A DNA stretch of 64,000 nucleotides from Myxocyprinus asiaticus (taxonomy: Eukaryota > Chordata > Actinopteri > Cypriniformes > Catostomidae), in assembly GCF_019703515.2 (NCBI RefSeq), contig NC_059346.1:56990001-57054000 (forward strand). The letters run 5' to 3'. The translations under genes and the position numbers were made by a program. Shown here in pieces: positions 22,954 to 34,246 of the stretch; positions within the stretch are counted from its first letter, which is position 1; every line of letters starts with the position of its first letter. The notes beneath the pieces are model-generated. The model was not told the origin of the DNA. It saw only the letters and a program-made list of their open reading frames with translations, and ran no database searches.

Positions 22954-24239
22954 TCACTGCAAGGAGACGCCCTTGGCGACGAGCTGACGGGATGCGGGAT
23001 CTTGGCCGCACCGGGACAGGATCTGCCGGATAGCCTCTGTCTGCTGCTTCACCGCCGAGAACTGCTGGGCAAAGTCCTTGACGGTGTCACCGAACAGGCC
23101 AACCTGGGAAATGGGGGCGCCAAGGAACCGTGCCTTGTTGGCCTCTCCCATCTCGACCAGGTTGAGCCAAAGGTGGCGCTCCTGGACCACCAAGGTGGAC
23201 ATCACCCGCCCGAGAAACCGCGCTGTGACCTTTGTCACCCAGAGAACGAGGTCGGTGCCGAGCGCAGCTCCTGCATCAATCCCGGGGTGGAACTACCCTC
23301 GTGCAGTTCCTTTAGCGCCATGGCTTGGTGGACTTGCAGGAGAGCCATGGCGTGCAGGGTGGAGGTGGCTTGTCCAGCAGCACCATAGGCTTTGGCTGTC
23401 AGGGATGATGTAAACCTACAGGCCTTGGACAGGAGCTTTGGGCGCCCGTGCTAGGTGGCGGCGCTCTGCGGGTATAGGTGCACCGCGAGCGCCTTATCCA
23501 CCGAGGGGATCGCCGAATAGCTCTTGGCCGCCCCACCATCGAGGGTAGTGAGGGCGGGGGAGCTGAAAGATCGGGACCATGCAGTAAAATGTGCATCCCA
23601 TGACCTTGTAAGCTCCTCGTGCACTTCCGGGAAGAAAGGAACTGGGGCGGGGCATGGCTTTGGTTCCACCCTAGCCCGACGCTCGCTAGCTGCCCGGGAA
23701 AGCATGTCCGTCATCTTCGCGTCAGCCTGTAACTGGGCGACCACACCTGAGGGGAGGAGCCCAGCTGAGGCTTCCGCGACCGACTGGACGAGCCCGCTCT
23801 CCGATGCTGTGCTCGAGAGCTCATCACCTATGCGGGCTCCGAATAAGAGGTCGAACTCGCCGTGAAACGAGCCGGCGGACTCATCCGGAAGCCTGTTTGG
23901 GGCAGACAAGCGTGCTGGGGAATGGGAGGTCCGTGGGGGGGTTACCTGGGGGAGGTGGTCCCATTGGGGTCCCCAAATCGCCCCAGTGCTAGCCGCACTG
24001 GCCTCATACCCATGGTTAGAAGGACCGGGACGGGGAGCCTCTGGAGTGGCTTGCTTTCTTACAAAGGCAAGCCGTGACCGTACCGTTGCCATGGACATGT
24101 TCTCGCAATGAGTACATGACCCATCCATGAACGCTGTCTCTGAGTGGGCAGCGCCCAGACATGAAAGACAGCGATCATGACCATCAGAAGGCGAGAGATA
24201 ACGAGCGCAACCAAGAATAACACACAAACGGAAAGGCAT
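22954..24239 (-). pseudogene. DIRS-like gag, copy B
   Basis: The start is the ATG giving MPFRLCVILGC, matching the start in copy D. Residues 1-60 are Cys/His rich (CVILGC, CLSCLGAAH, CTHC), followed by RSRLAFVRKQ, a Ser/Pro-rich middle, and PVPFFPEVHEELTRSW near residue 195. This frame stops at 23451. The C-terminal module (STLVVQERHLWLNLVEM, GDTVKDFAQQFSAVKQQ) continues at 23238-22954 in another frame, so at least one frameshift lies between. The likely role in the intact element is a nucleocapsid-like protein binding the RNA. Confidence 0.85.
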
Positions 24240-24269
24240 CTTTAAAAAGACGCATAGAGTTTGGCTCCG

Positions 24270-24443
24270 AAGAGAAAATCTGAATGAGTGGTTGCATACC
24301 AGCTTCTTTTATACCTGTATGTTCGGGGGAAATGCCAATTTTCATTGGCCTTTTATCAAAGACCAGAGGAGTTTCGGGCTCCCAAGAGTGACCCCTAGTG
24401 TCACTACATCAACACAACGTCGAGTGAGTGACAGATAGGGAAC
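24270..24443 (-). promoter_or_regulatory. DIRS terminal repeat with TATA box, copy B 5' end
   Basis: On the minus strand the block runs from gttccctatctgtcactcac through the shared module to TATAAAAGAAGC (TATA at 24307-24313). A stretch around the ATTTGCATG site is missing compared with other copies. Confidence 0.75.
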
Positions 24444-24756
24444 TGAGATATTTGGAGGTAATATATTAGTAACCCTAACCCATCAAGAAAATAATCAAGG
24501 ATGATTTATTCTTTTCATGATAGTCCTGTTGAGCTTTTCTGAGTCTTCAAATGGCTTCCTAGCTTGACAGGTACGCCAGATGACGCATTCATCTCTTGAA
24601 CTTACATCTCTTTGTCTAGTTACTCCTAGCAGTTTAGTTATTGCTGTAGCATTAGGAACTATTTAATTGCTTGAGTTGTTTGTGTCATAATGGGAGTTCA
24701 AAATAGGAAATTGTGCTGCCCCATGTATGTATTTATCTGCAAATGTGCAAATCTGC
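24444..24756. other. Unique spacer between two DIRS pieces
   Basis: About 310 bases of AT-rich sequence with no recognised feature. Confidence 0.6.
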
Positions 24757-25072
24757 AAGCCGCGACCGTACCATTGCCATGGACATGTTCTCGCAATGAG
24801 TACATGACCCATCCAAGAATGCTGTCTCTGAGTGGGCAGCGCCCAGACACGAAAGACAGCGATCGGGACCATCAGAAGGTGAGAGATAACGAGCGCAACC
24901 AAGAATAACACACAAACTGAAAGGCATCTTTAAAAAGACGCATATTTAAAAAGACGATCCGTGTGTGCCACTTTTTTTAGAATATACTCTTTTTTTCTGC
25001 CTAACCGCCCAGGGGTATTCTCTACAGTGCACCAGTGCAGAGTGGGGAGAAGCAGCTGAAATGCGCCGTCTT
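24757..25072 (-). mobile_element. DIRS 5' fragment (leader plus gag start)
   Basis: It encodes gag residues from MPFSLCVILGC to RSRL (24927-24757) and the leader up to aaatgcgccgtc at 25072. Its gag part duplicates that of copy B, and its leader is the very segment missing from B. It lacks terminal repeats, so it arose by rearrangement or is the remnant of another copy. Confidence 0.85.
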
Positions 25073-26866
25073 CACATAGAATTTCCACGAATGACTCAAA
25101 CTCATTGATTGTAAAGCTTATTAACCTGCTTCATTGCAGGTATCTAGAGAGTACAACTAAAGGAGCAAAAATCCAAAAATGCTGTGAGCAACACAGGATT
25201 TTTGCTCCCTGTCTATTTCTCCCTGTGTATGGGTGTGTATGCGTTAAGTGTGTGTGTGTTTCTTCTGTTCCAATTTTCCTTTGATGTGACCCCAAGGTTA
25301 AAATCTTGTGATTAATTAAATACAATGTTTAACACTGTTATTTTTTAATGCTTTACTAATAAATGTATTAAATTTGGTATCAAAATGTTTAATTCTGTTC
25401 GGTGTGATTTTACAAAACCTGATCGGAATCTGAGCTGATCAAGACTGGAGCAGCAGCTCTCTCTCTCTCTGTCTCTTTCTTGCTCAATCACACATGCACG
25501 CGTGCGCAGGATGTTTAACATGTAATTTGTACCCTTTGTGGTGGAATGTAATAATCATTAAAGCTGACCAACCCCCTTTTAAAAAAAAAAAAAAAAAAAA
25601 ACGGAGGACCTCCCGAATGACAATGTGTAATGCGCACCCTGTCTAACCCTAAACTTAACAGTACTGAGAGCGTTCTTCCACTTACATTTTTGAATGGATG
25701 TGATTTGATGGTGTAAATTCAAGGAGGTAACATATTACTTAAATGTTCATTGAAAAAGTAATGATTATGTAATATGTGTTACTTGTATTGTGTTATCCAA
25801 ACACTATTCATCATACAAGATTGTACATACTATATACAGCAACTGACACAACAGATAGTATTTGATTACGTCATCAAACACGCCCTCGCCACCATGATGG
25901 AGGGAGACACCGGTAAACAAAGCACTGCGTTTCTCAGGTGCCAACAAGATAAATAAAAACATTCGAAACAATGTGACTGCAAAAAATATTTAAATGCATG
26001 TAGAAACTTTAAATAATATTACACAAAGGTGTTACGAGAAGATCATAATGGCCCCAAACAGACACCAGACTATCTGTCTTTAAATAACAATTATCCTAAT
26101 CAGAGCAAAGGACAACATTCAAGCATGCAGGGTTCCAGAAGATAACATTTTCACGGGTCATAAAAAGCATTAGCAGCTCTTAATGCTAATGTTAACTAAT
26201 GTGTTATTTTGCCCAGGGGCAAACAACACTAATCACTCTAATTGTGCACACTGTTGTGTGCATTACTGACTTACAGTCATTGCTTGACTATTTATGTTTG
26301 CACTTTGCCCTTTGCAGCAGTTTTTGAAGTAACTTTCAAGAACATGCATCTGTTGTAATGCTTCATTTTACTTCAGCAGGTAATTGTAAATGAAAGTCAA
26401 GTTATACAACACAACTGTGTTACAGGCCACAAAACAAGACAAGTTCATGAAAGGCCAAGAAGTATGTATTAGAATAATACAATTGCAATGCTACCTAAGA
26501 TAAGAAAAGTTTATCTATGCAGTAGTGTAATGGGATGAAGATTTGTTTTCTATAACAGGCACTCATTGTTGCACTCATTCCAAGGGTCAGGGTATATGGC
26601 AGGGTTCCCCTGGGTCCTTAAGAAGTCTTAAAATGTCTAAATCTCAGTTTTCAGAGTTATTGTTTTGTCAAATAAAGTGTTGCACAACAGAGCATCACAA
26701 GATAAATTATAACATTGATGAAAACTTATATTCACTCTTGTTTGAGAAATTGCTTAATTATTATTATTAGTGATATATTATTATTACAGTAAGAATTACA
26801 TTTTACTACATAGTAGTAACCTAATATTTTTCTGGCAATGTTTTAAAAAAAATAAAAAATAAAACA

Positions 26867-26919
<53 letters not shown>

Positions 26920-27161
26920 ATGCATTCATTTAAATTGAGCTTTGATTTTGGTTGAACACTGAGTGAAGCCCTTTCAGTTTCTGTGCGTATTTGTAGTAGT
27001 TTCTCACCTCCAGATAAGCAGTTCCCTGCATGGCTCAGTGTGATTATTAAACCGCAAAAGGCCAGGATTAAATAAAATAAATATACAGTAGTCTGTATGT
27101 GCTGTGCACTTTACATTAAATGAGTACTCTGCTCTGTCATCTACTACTACACACACACAAA
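25073..27161. other. Non-coding stretch with simple repeats
   Basis: It contains a CT tract (25456-25475), poly-A (25580-25600), and an AT microsatellite (26870-26917). The rest is AT-rich and no protein homology is visible. Confidence 0.6.
26870..26917. repeat. (AT)n microsatellite
   Basis: Uninterrupted AT repeat. Confidence 0.95.
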
Positions 27162-29049
27162 CAGTGTTGGGTAACGTTACTTTTAAAAGTAACTCGTTAG
27201 AATATTGCGTTACTCCTTAAAAATTTACTTTTTTATGGAAAGTAAAGCATTACATTACTTTTGCGTTGTTTTTGCATTACTTTTTTCTCACCGCCACTCT
27301 CTCTTCTGCTATGCTACACATTCCATACAAATAAGCCATGCATTGCATTCAAGAGACATTGCAGGTCATGCTAGCTACTGTACAACACTCTTGTTAAAAC
27401 AACATACTAAACAAATAGATATTTAGAAAGTCTACAATCAGAAGGTCTTCATGTCATATAACAGGAATATGCATTATTTGTTTTTCCATCAACATGGCAG
27501 CCAACATGAATAATGAAGAATAACCACTGTCTTAAAATGCAACAAAGTTCAACATCTGAACCTGCATCATATGTCATCATCTGCATTGCCCATCGACAAT
27601 GCCAGAGTCAACTTGAGATGTTTTTCAGAAGTTAGGATAAAATTCAGTGGGGAATGCCAACCTAACATGTTCAAGGAATAAGTCTGATGAATAAATGAAT
27701 ATTTTTCACTTAAGTCATCTCAGTGCAAGCTTGTTTTGAGTTGATCCACGGTGCGTACTGTGGACAGCCTACTGCAAAAACGCATGTTGATACAACTTGA
27801 ATGGTTCGTTTTTAATGCTACCAAAATGTCATTAAAACGGTATGTTTCACAGATCACACTACTTGTTTATTATAAAACAAAAATGTGGAATATTTTAAGA
27901 AATTAAGACATTTTGTCTGCGTACACAAACCATGTAGTACATTGCTCGCAGCCGCTGATCCATAGTCAGCTTTTCTCATCCCATTCTCACAGTTATGGGG
28001 AGCTGTAACACGGAGCAGTTCAGCTGTATAAGTCAGTGAACTGAGAGAATATTTCACCCTGTATATCATGCCCTGGTCAGTGGAAGGCTAGTCTTATAAT
28101 CCCTCTGCTTAAATGTGTTTACTGATTTTTTTAATGCAGTGTGTATTTATACACAAATCAATCATGTTTCGCTCAAATGAATGTTGAATGTTAAATGCTT
28201 TAACACATAGCAGTTCGGATGCAAACTGATCCTATAGAAGTAGTTACGGGCAGCTTTAAAAAAAAAAGCAATTCAGATGCACAAACCGTCATCGATCATT
28301 CCACGTTATATGTAACTATCATGCCGTTGCCACGGGAAGACTTCTCCGGGCTTATGTCTTTGCTATGTTATACCACGAAAATATGTTTACACACTTTTAA
28401 ATGCAGCCTACATGAATCAGTCGTGAGAATCAAAGTTTCACTTACCCGAATGTTTCATTTTTGACTAAATGTTGCCTTAGTAGGTCACATTTCTAAACTC
28501 TTGCTGTGATTTTCATGATAATGGTGAAGTTTGTGATGGCTGCTCACGTAAACTCCAGTGCACAAAAAAATCAGCCGCTGCAAATGATGAGTACAACTGG
28601 ATTCCACTGAAGCGTTCAGATTTACATTCCTTTACCAGCAATATTTAGCTGTTTTTAAAACATAAATCTCTGGGTGGGCTAAAAGAAAACTTGTTGTGCT
28701 CTGCCAATCGCTGATAAGCATGGCTCATACTCTCTAGAACTAAAATACCCATCATGCGCACACATACTACAACTTAATTGTGCATCTCTGGTAATCAAGC
28801 CTCCCACTCTCTAGAACTACAATGCCCATCATGCACTAGGTCTCCTCCCCGAAGTTTGCACAACTTTACTCCTGATTTATTGCAATTCAGGGAAAGTAGA
28901 GGTGTACAAAAGCAACGCGTTACGTTGAAAAAACAAATAACTAAGATATTATGGTCTAAAATAAAAAAAAATATTGCATTACTCGTTACTCCAAAAAGAA
29001 ATCTGATTACATAACACGCGTTTCTTATAATGCATTACACCCAACTCTG
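27162..29049. mobile_element. hAT-type non-autonomous element
   Basis: The ends are CAGTGTTGGGTAACGTTAC on the left and, reverse-complemented, CAGAGTTGGGTGTAATGC on the right. The flanking 8-mers are CACACAAA (27154-27161) and CACATAAA (29050-29057), one mismatch, fitting a hAT 8-bp target duplication. The 1.9-kb interior shows no transposase. A near-direct repeat ACTCTCTAGAACTA lies at about 28730 and 28808, each followed by CCCATCATGC. Confidence 0.8.
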
Positions 29050-29673
29050 CACATAAACACAGAGCATGCGCGATGCTCATGATGCAGTGTTTCAGGGTAT
29101 GAACAGCTTCACATAATTATTCAGAAGCACACAGCACATGCAGACTATATATTTGCATTATGAAATCGTAGCCTTTTGTAGTTTAATAATAACTCTAGGA
29201 CATAAAGCACAATTGCAAACTGTACAAATTTTCTGGCGACTATACTGTAAACTAGGTACAGCCTGATTTCATGAACATTACATGGTATACTTCGTTTTTC
29301 CGCGTTCCAGGTCGGATCATGCCCGGCCGACCACGTTGCCTTTCTGAGTATACTTTTCTGACTGTGAACAAATAGGAATGCGTTCAATGCATGCATACTA
29401 CAACTGCTTTGCGTTGCTCTTTTAGTACTGTCAATGGCCAGTGCATGCGCAGACGACACACACAGACGAGGAGCCACGTGGCTGTGCTGATGACGCAATT
29501 TGCATCACACATACTGTGCGCGGAGACATCCGAAACGTGGAGAGATGATGTATACTTTGGCTTTTACCCTTAATCAGGGCTTTAATTGAGGGGGAGGGGG
29601 GTATTAGGGACCCCCCATAAAAAAATAAGTAATAATATATTTGTCTCATATGTCAGCTTGCATGCTTGATGGG
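29050..29673. other. Non-coding gap
   Basis: Unique sequence; nothing recognisable apart from a CG-richer patch at 29300-29550. Confidence 0.6.
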
Positions 29674-30678
29674 TGTAGGGCTTTACTGGTTGTTTAGATC
29701 AGTGTTACTATCAGAAATAATTAATAATTATTTCTTTAGTTATTAATTAATATTTAAATTAATTAATTGAATCTAACTCATTAAAACCTCATATGGGGCT
29801 CCAGTAAATGTAGTGCGCTACGTTTAGGAGCGGGTTTGATTATTAGCAATAATTAATAATTATCAAAGATAATTATTAATTATTAAAATCAATAGAACAT
29901 TGATGAGAATCAATGTCAGCTTTTTTAATCCTTTAAATCAACAATTATCAAAGATAATCGTTAACTGATAACATCGATGAAACATTAATTAAAATTAACA
30001 CTAGCTTATTGATCATTCATATTCAACAATCATCAAAGATAATTATCAATTATCAAAAATCAACAGAATATTAATAAGGATTAACATTGATGGGGCACCA
30101 CCCTGGAATCAGGGACTAATAACCAGATAGTATAACAGTCTCAATATTAGATTGTTTTCTTAGGAAAATCGACATCCGAAGAATATCAATTTTCGGGAAA
30201 AAAAACAATGAATGAAGGCTTGAATCCGAGCACTGACATCCCGTCAGCATGACACAGGCGTATGCAAAACAAACCAAAACACTTCTCTTTGTAATATAAA
30301 CAAAATTTATTTATGCAGTAATAGCAATTAATAATTAATACAATGCAGTCAGTAAACTTCGACGTACAACTACAAACTAAACGGTGATATGATTAGATAT
30401 GGAAATCAAAATAATCCTATAACACATGAGGGTGTGTGCGTGTGTGTGTAAGGAGGGACGCACACAAAATGGCGGACGTGACTCTCGTGGAGAGTATGTC
30501 ACGCGAGACTTCCGGCCAGGGAATATGGCTGCGAATGTGTGTGGAGAGAAACCAGTCAATGGCGTCTACCAGTTACCGCGTGTATCCGCTTGTACGATAG
30601 CTTAGGGACAAAGCTGAGCTTTAGCACGAAGCTATCTATGAGCCAAAAATGTGTGCCAGAATGTTTGTGAGGGGTCGC

Positions 30679-30679
<1 letters not shown>

Positions 30680-30710
<31 letters not shown>

Positions 30711-30736
30711 GGCTAGTACGAGAGAGAGAGAGAGAA
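30680..30736. repeat. (TG)n followed by (GA)n
   Basis: TG tract to about 30710, then a short GA tract at 30720-30736, inside R1 copy 2. Confidence 0.9.
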
Positions 30737-31099
30737 TTAAGTGACGGCCCCAAAGCCGATTTCGCGATCGTAGGAGAGAAAGCAGCTGTTAGTTTATCAC
30801 TGAGAGACGCGGTGGACGGCTTGTAAACAGTCCCGCGTTCTTTGATTCTTTAATGGATAAACTCAGTTTGCTGGTCTCACCCGTGATGGTGGAAATGCAC
30901 AACAGCCCACTGTGGTTGGACCACAATACAGCAAATCAAATTCTTGATAATTAATACCCTGAGTATTAATAATGAGCGGACATGGCGGTCCGTAAACTGT
31001 ACAAGCAAAAACCTTGAAACACAAGAATAACACACTATAATATTCTATCTCTGCCCAGACGTAAACCTCTTACTTGAATCGCATGAGGATGTAGAATGT

Positions 31100-31573
31100 A
31101 TGTTCATCCGTCCTTTAACTCAGACACAGTTCCTCAAGGCTCGGGTGATGACGGGAGGCCGTTTCCTCGCTCTGTCGGCGGTCGGTACAGCTGCTGATTC
31201 TCAGCGGGCTGGCGGAGAAATCAGAAATGTCAGCTTGATTGAAGATGGAAGAGAAATCTTTAATCTCTTCACTTCTGCAGGCAAACGGATGAAGATGCGG
31301 ATTGCTCGGCGGTCTCCTTCGGATCCGTTAGAGTGTTCGGTTGAACACAGAGTAATCTCAACTCGTCCAGCGAGATGGAGATTGTATGGCCACAGTTTCA
31401 AGTCAGACGTTACTTCCTTGTGCCACGAGACTGCACCTGACAACAGCGATGAGCTGTGTCTATGCACGGTGTGCAAAGTTGCTGGAAGCAAATCCCGGAA
31501 GCATTTCAGAGGTATTTCTACTCCTGATGATATCATGGTTGAGGGACGTTCTGTTGTGTGCCTCATCCAATAG
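31100..31573 (+). CDS. Open frame inside R1, copy 2 (unknown protein)
   Basis: A 157-residue frame starts MFIRPLTQTQFLKARVM and continues into LIEDGREIFNLFTSAGK, the block shared with copy 1. Most differences between the copies are single-residue changes, and the block IFNLFTSAGKRMKMRIA is identical. A basic stretch (KRMKMRIARRS) is followed by a Cys-containing tail (LCLCTVCKVAGSK). No known domain, signal peptide or membrane helix is visible. It lies in the 3' half of an LTR-like unit. It may be an LTR-embedded gene or leader coding sequence; a chance frame is possible. Confidence 0.35.
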   Translation: MFIRPLTQTQFLKARVMTGGRFLALSAVGTAADSQRAGGEIRNVSLIEDGREIFNLFTSAGKRMKMRIARRSPSDPLECSVEHRVISTRPARWRLYGHSFKSDVTSLCHETAPDNSDELCLCTVCKVAGSKSRKHFRGISTPDDIMVEGRSVVCLIQ

Positions 31574-32345
31574 GAGTTGAGAGTCCGATCCTTTAGTGAG
31601 CAAGGCTTCATGGGATTTGTAGTCTGTTTTGGACTCCCTTTGTTTGATTTTGGCACGGTTTTTATCAGTAAGCTTTACGACTTTGTATGTGGGGGCCTGC
31701 CTTTGTCTTTTATCTGAATACATGAGGCCCAACATGCGGCTCAAAACACGATCTTCTGTGAACAAAGTCCAACACTTTATCACAGGGGTCGGGAACCTGT
31801 GGCTCTTTGTTAAAACTCAAGTGGCTCGCCGGGTGTCTCACCATTCGCCAGCACATGATTGTTTAAAACTTTCTAGAGATAATTTTGCTGCAGAAAATGT
31901 GGGTGCGATTGCAAAGCTTGAAGTCAGTGACACTGATTGCCTTTCTCCTGAATTTGTCATATAGCCTACTCCTGGTGAACAAGTTTTGAAATTAACACCC
32001 AACAAATGCAGATTTTTCATGCGCTGTGGCAGGTAATTTTGCTGATGTACTAGCCATAGAGGTCAGCACAGGCCTTAAAATTAAATCTGACCCGTACCCG
32101 AGACCATGTGGCCCGACCCTACCCATCCGAACGATACCGTCAGATTTTAAGCCCGAACCCGACCCGAAATCGCTTACTATCTAATTTCTTCAAGCAAGTA
32201 CTGTTTCAATAGGCTGTGTTTTATGTAAGCATATAGGCAACATTCGTAACAGTATTGAAACAGTAAACATACACAGTTTTAACAAGGCACAGCAGCCTCT
32301 TAGTACACTAGAGCAGAAGGGGACAAAAGCATTGCCTTACCCTTT

Positions 32346-32652
32346 TGTGGCAGCGGGGCGTGGTCGAGCATCCGTCGAGGGAGAGAGAGAGAGCGGTAAG
32401 GGTGAATACACCTGAGCCAAATTATGAATAACACCTGTCTCTAATTGTAGTGAGATTGGGGACAGCTGCATAAAAGGACCATGCCAGTGCCAGATCGAGG
32501 GAGAGAGACTGGGTCGAGAACTTTACTGGGAAGCTGAGGAGTTATTGTGAAGCTGATGAGTTATTGTGAAGCTGTAAACCAGAGAAGTGGTCAATTGAAA
32601 GTTCCCTACCTGTGTTTGAAGAATCCAGTTCCCAGTGTCCTTCCTTGTTACA
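32346..32652 (+). repeat. Gypsy 5' LTR
   Basis: Starts tgtggcagcgggg and ends ccttccttgttaca. It contains gcataaaaggaccatgcc, a TATA-like site, at about 32470. It has a duplicated gaagctgatgagttattgt unit that the 3' LTR has once. It is followed by tgccgaaaccgg, a primer-binding-site-like sequence. Confidence 0.9.
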
Positions 32653-32694
32653 CTGTTGCCGAAACCGGCATCTGATTTAAAGACTGTATGCCCC

Positions 32695-32922
32695 ATGGAG
32701 TCCTTCCTGCTGACCGACATCATTAAGTCCCTCGCCGACCTACATCACACCAACCAACAGGCTCTGCTTGAACTCCGCCAAGATCAGGAACGCCGCTTCC
32801 ATGAGGTCCTTAGAGTTCAGGCAGAGGACCGGCAGGTCATTCGGAGCCTCCTCACCCAGGAGAAAGCCCCGGCAGTGACCCCGGAAAACAGCAGCACGGA
32901 TTTGACAAAGAGTTATTGGTAG
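32695..32922 (+). pseudogene. Gypsy gag N-terminal fragment
   Basis: The frame begins at the first ATG after the LTR (MESFLLTDIIKSLADLHHTN) and continues as a charged helix (ELRQDQERRFHEVLRVQ) before a stop at the deletion junction. Capsid and zinc-knuckle parts are missing. The helical N terminus is usual for fish gypsy gag. Confidence 0.65.
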
Positions 32923-32929
32923 ATCCCCT

Positions 32930-33830
32930 TGACACCAATTTCCCGTGAAAAAACAGCTTTCTCCACTCCTTTCGGATTACACCAATTTGTGACACTTCCG
33001 GTTCAGTATGTTTGGGGCCCCGGCCATGTTTCAGCACCTCATGGACCGAATCCTCAGACCACATTCGGCTTACACTGCTGCCTATTTGGATGACATCATC
33101 ATTTATAGTAATGATTGGCAGAGGCATATGCAACATCTGAGGGTGGTTCTGAGGTTGCTGCAACGGGCGGGTCTCATAGCAAACCCTAAGAAGTGCGCGA
33201 TTGGGCGGGTGGAGGTACGGTATCTGGGGTTCCACTTGGGCCATGGGCAGGTGTGTCCCCAAATTGACAAGACGGCGGGGATTGCGACTTGACCGAGACC
33301 CAAGACCAAAAAGGAGGTGAGACAGTTTCTGGGTATGGCTGGCTATTATAGGAGATTTGTGCCTAACTATTTGGATGTCACCAGCCCTCTGACTGATCTC
33401 ACTAAAAAGGGAGCTCCAGACCTGGTCCAGTGGACGAAGCAGTGCCAACAGGCGTTTACACAGGTTAAAGCCGCACTTTGCGGGGGGCCACTTTTACATG
33501 CACCTAATTTCTCTCTCCCTTTTGTATTGCAGACAGACACTTCAGACAGGGGGCTGGGGGCCGTACTCTTGCAGGTGGTGGAGGGGGAGGAGCATCCGGT
33601 GCTGTACATCAGCTGCAAGCTCTCCTTGAGGAAACAAAGTACAGCACCGTAGAAAAGGAGTGTCTGGCCATCAAGTGGGTGGTCCTCACTCTCTGTTAGT
33701 ACTTGCTGGGGTGGGCCTTCACTCTCTGCTCAGATCACGTCCCACTCCAATGGCTCCACCGCATGAAGGATATGAGGATACCAATGCGTGGATCACCCGG
33801 TGGTATCTGGCACTCTAGCCCTTTAAATTC
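32930..33830 (+). pseudogene. Gypsy RT-RNase H fragment
   Basis: RT resumes around KTAFSTPFGLHQFVTLP. An extra base near 33000 shifts the frame to FGAPAMFQHLMDRIL and AAYLDDIIIYS, the catalytic YxDD box at about 33085. A stop at about 33290 separates this from RQFLGMAGYYRRFVPNY, LLHAPNFSLPFVLQTDTSD and GLGAVLLQ, the start of the RNase H domain. A stop and frame change follow at about 33650. The first RT Asp box is lost with the deletion. RT copied element RNA into DNA; here it is dead. Confidence 0.88.
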
Positions 33831-33959
33831 AAGATGGTCCACAGACGGGGGCACAGATGGCTGTCGCCGACTTCCTGTCCAGCAATGGGGGGGGGGGGAG
33901 GGGGGGGTTGTGGTAGGCAGTCCGGATGTCTCCCCGGCCTGAGTCAGACGGTGGGGATA

Positions 33960-34246
33960 TGTGGCTGCGGGGGCGTAATCGAGCGTCCGTCAAGGAAAAG
34001 AGAGAGCGGTAAGGGTGCATACTCCTGAGCCAAATTATGACTAACACCTGTCTCTAATTGTAGTGAGATTGGGGAGAGTGGCATAAAAGGACCATGCCAG
34101 CGCCAGATCGAGGGAGAGAGACTGGGTTGAGAACTTTACTGTGAAGCTGATGAGTTATTGTGAAGCTGTAAACCAAAGAAGTGGTCAATTAAAAGTTCCC
34201 TACCTGTGTTTGAAGAATCCAGATCCCGGTGTCCTTCCTTGTTACA
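33960..34246 (+). repeat. Gypsy 3' LTR
   Basis: It matches the 5' LTR with scattered substitutions and lacks one gaagctgatgag unit. It is preceded by a G-rich tract (33888-33908) in the place of a polypurine tract. Confidence 0.9.

Larger units (their letters stand above)
18820..24443 (-). mobile_element. DIRS-like retrotransposon, copy B, full extent
   Basis: In minus orientation it runs from the 5' terminal repeat (24443-24270) through gag, RT-RNase H, tyrosine recombinase and an internal complementary region (19090-19205) to the 3' terminal repeat (19020-18820). The termini are inverted relative to each other. The complementary region holds sequence matching both outer ends joined together, as in DIRS elements. 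No target duplication is seen, as expected for recombinase-mediated insertion. The copy is not autonomous: about 0.19 kb of RT is deleted near 22108, and gag and recombinase are frameshifted. The gag leader is also missing, joining gag directly to the terminal repeat at about 24257. Confidence 0.93.
29674..31734 (+). mobile_element. LTR-like repeat R1, copy 2
   Basis: It starts TGTAGGGC and ends GGCCCAACA, the same ends as copy 1 but inverted. The flanks are TGGG and TGCG, a weak 4-bp match. The layout is an AT-rich half (29690-30120), ggcaccaccctggaatcagg, a TG tract, then a GC-richer half with the open frame at 31100. As a single unit of 2.06 kb it is the better reference for the family. 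Direct internal genes of a retroelement are absent on both sides, so a solo LTR is the best reading. Confidence 0.6.
32346..34246 (+). mobile_element. Ty3/gypsy LTR retrotransposon, internally deleted
   Basis: Two LTRs of about 300 bp (32346-32652 and 33960-34246) flank 1.3 kb of internal sequence instead of the usual 4-5 kb. It keeps a gag start, a piece of RT and part of RNase H. Protease, most of gag and integrase are gone. It lies inside the middle hAT element. No clear target duplication is visible. Confidence 0.9.

Noticed and set aside
28219..28464. 81-codon frame inside the hAT element at 27162
   Set aside because: Not similar to hAT transposase (no BED finger or dimerisation motif); probably chance.
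33960..34246. Target duplication for the gypsy element
   Set aside because: The bases flanking the two LTRs (ccttt and cattt) do not give a convincing 4-6 bp match.
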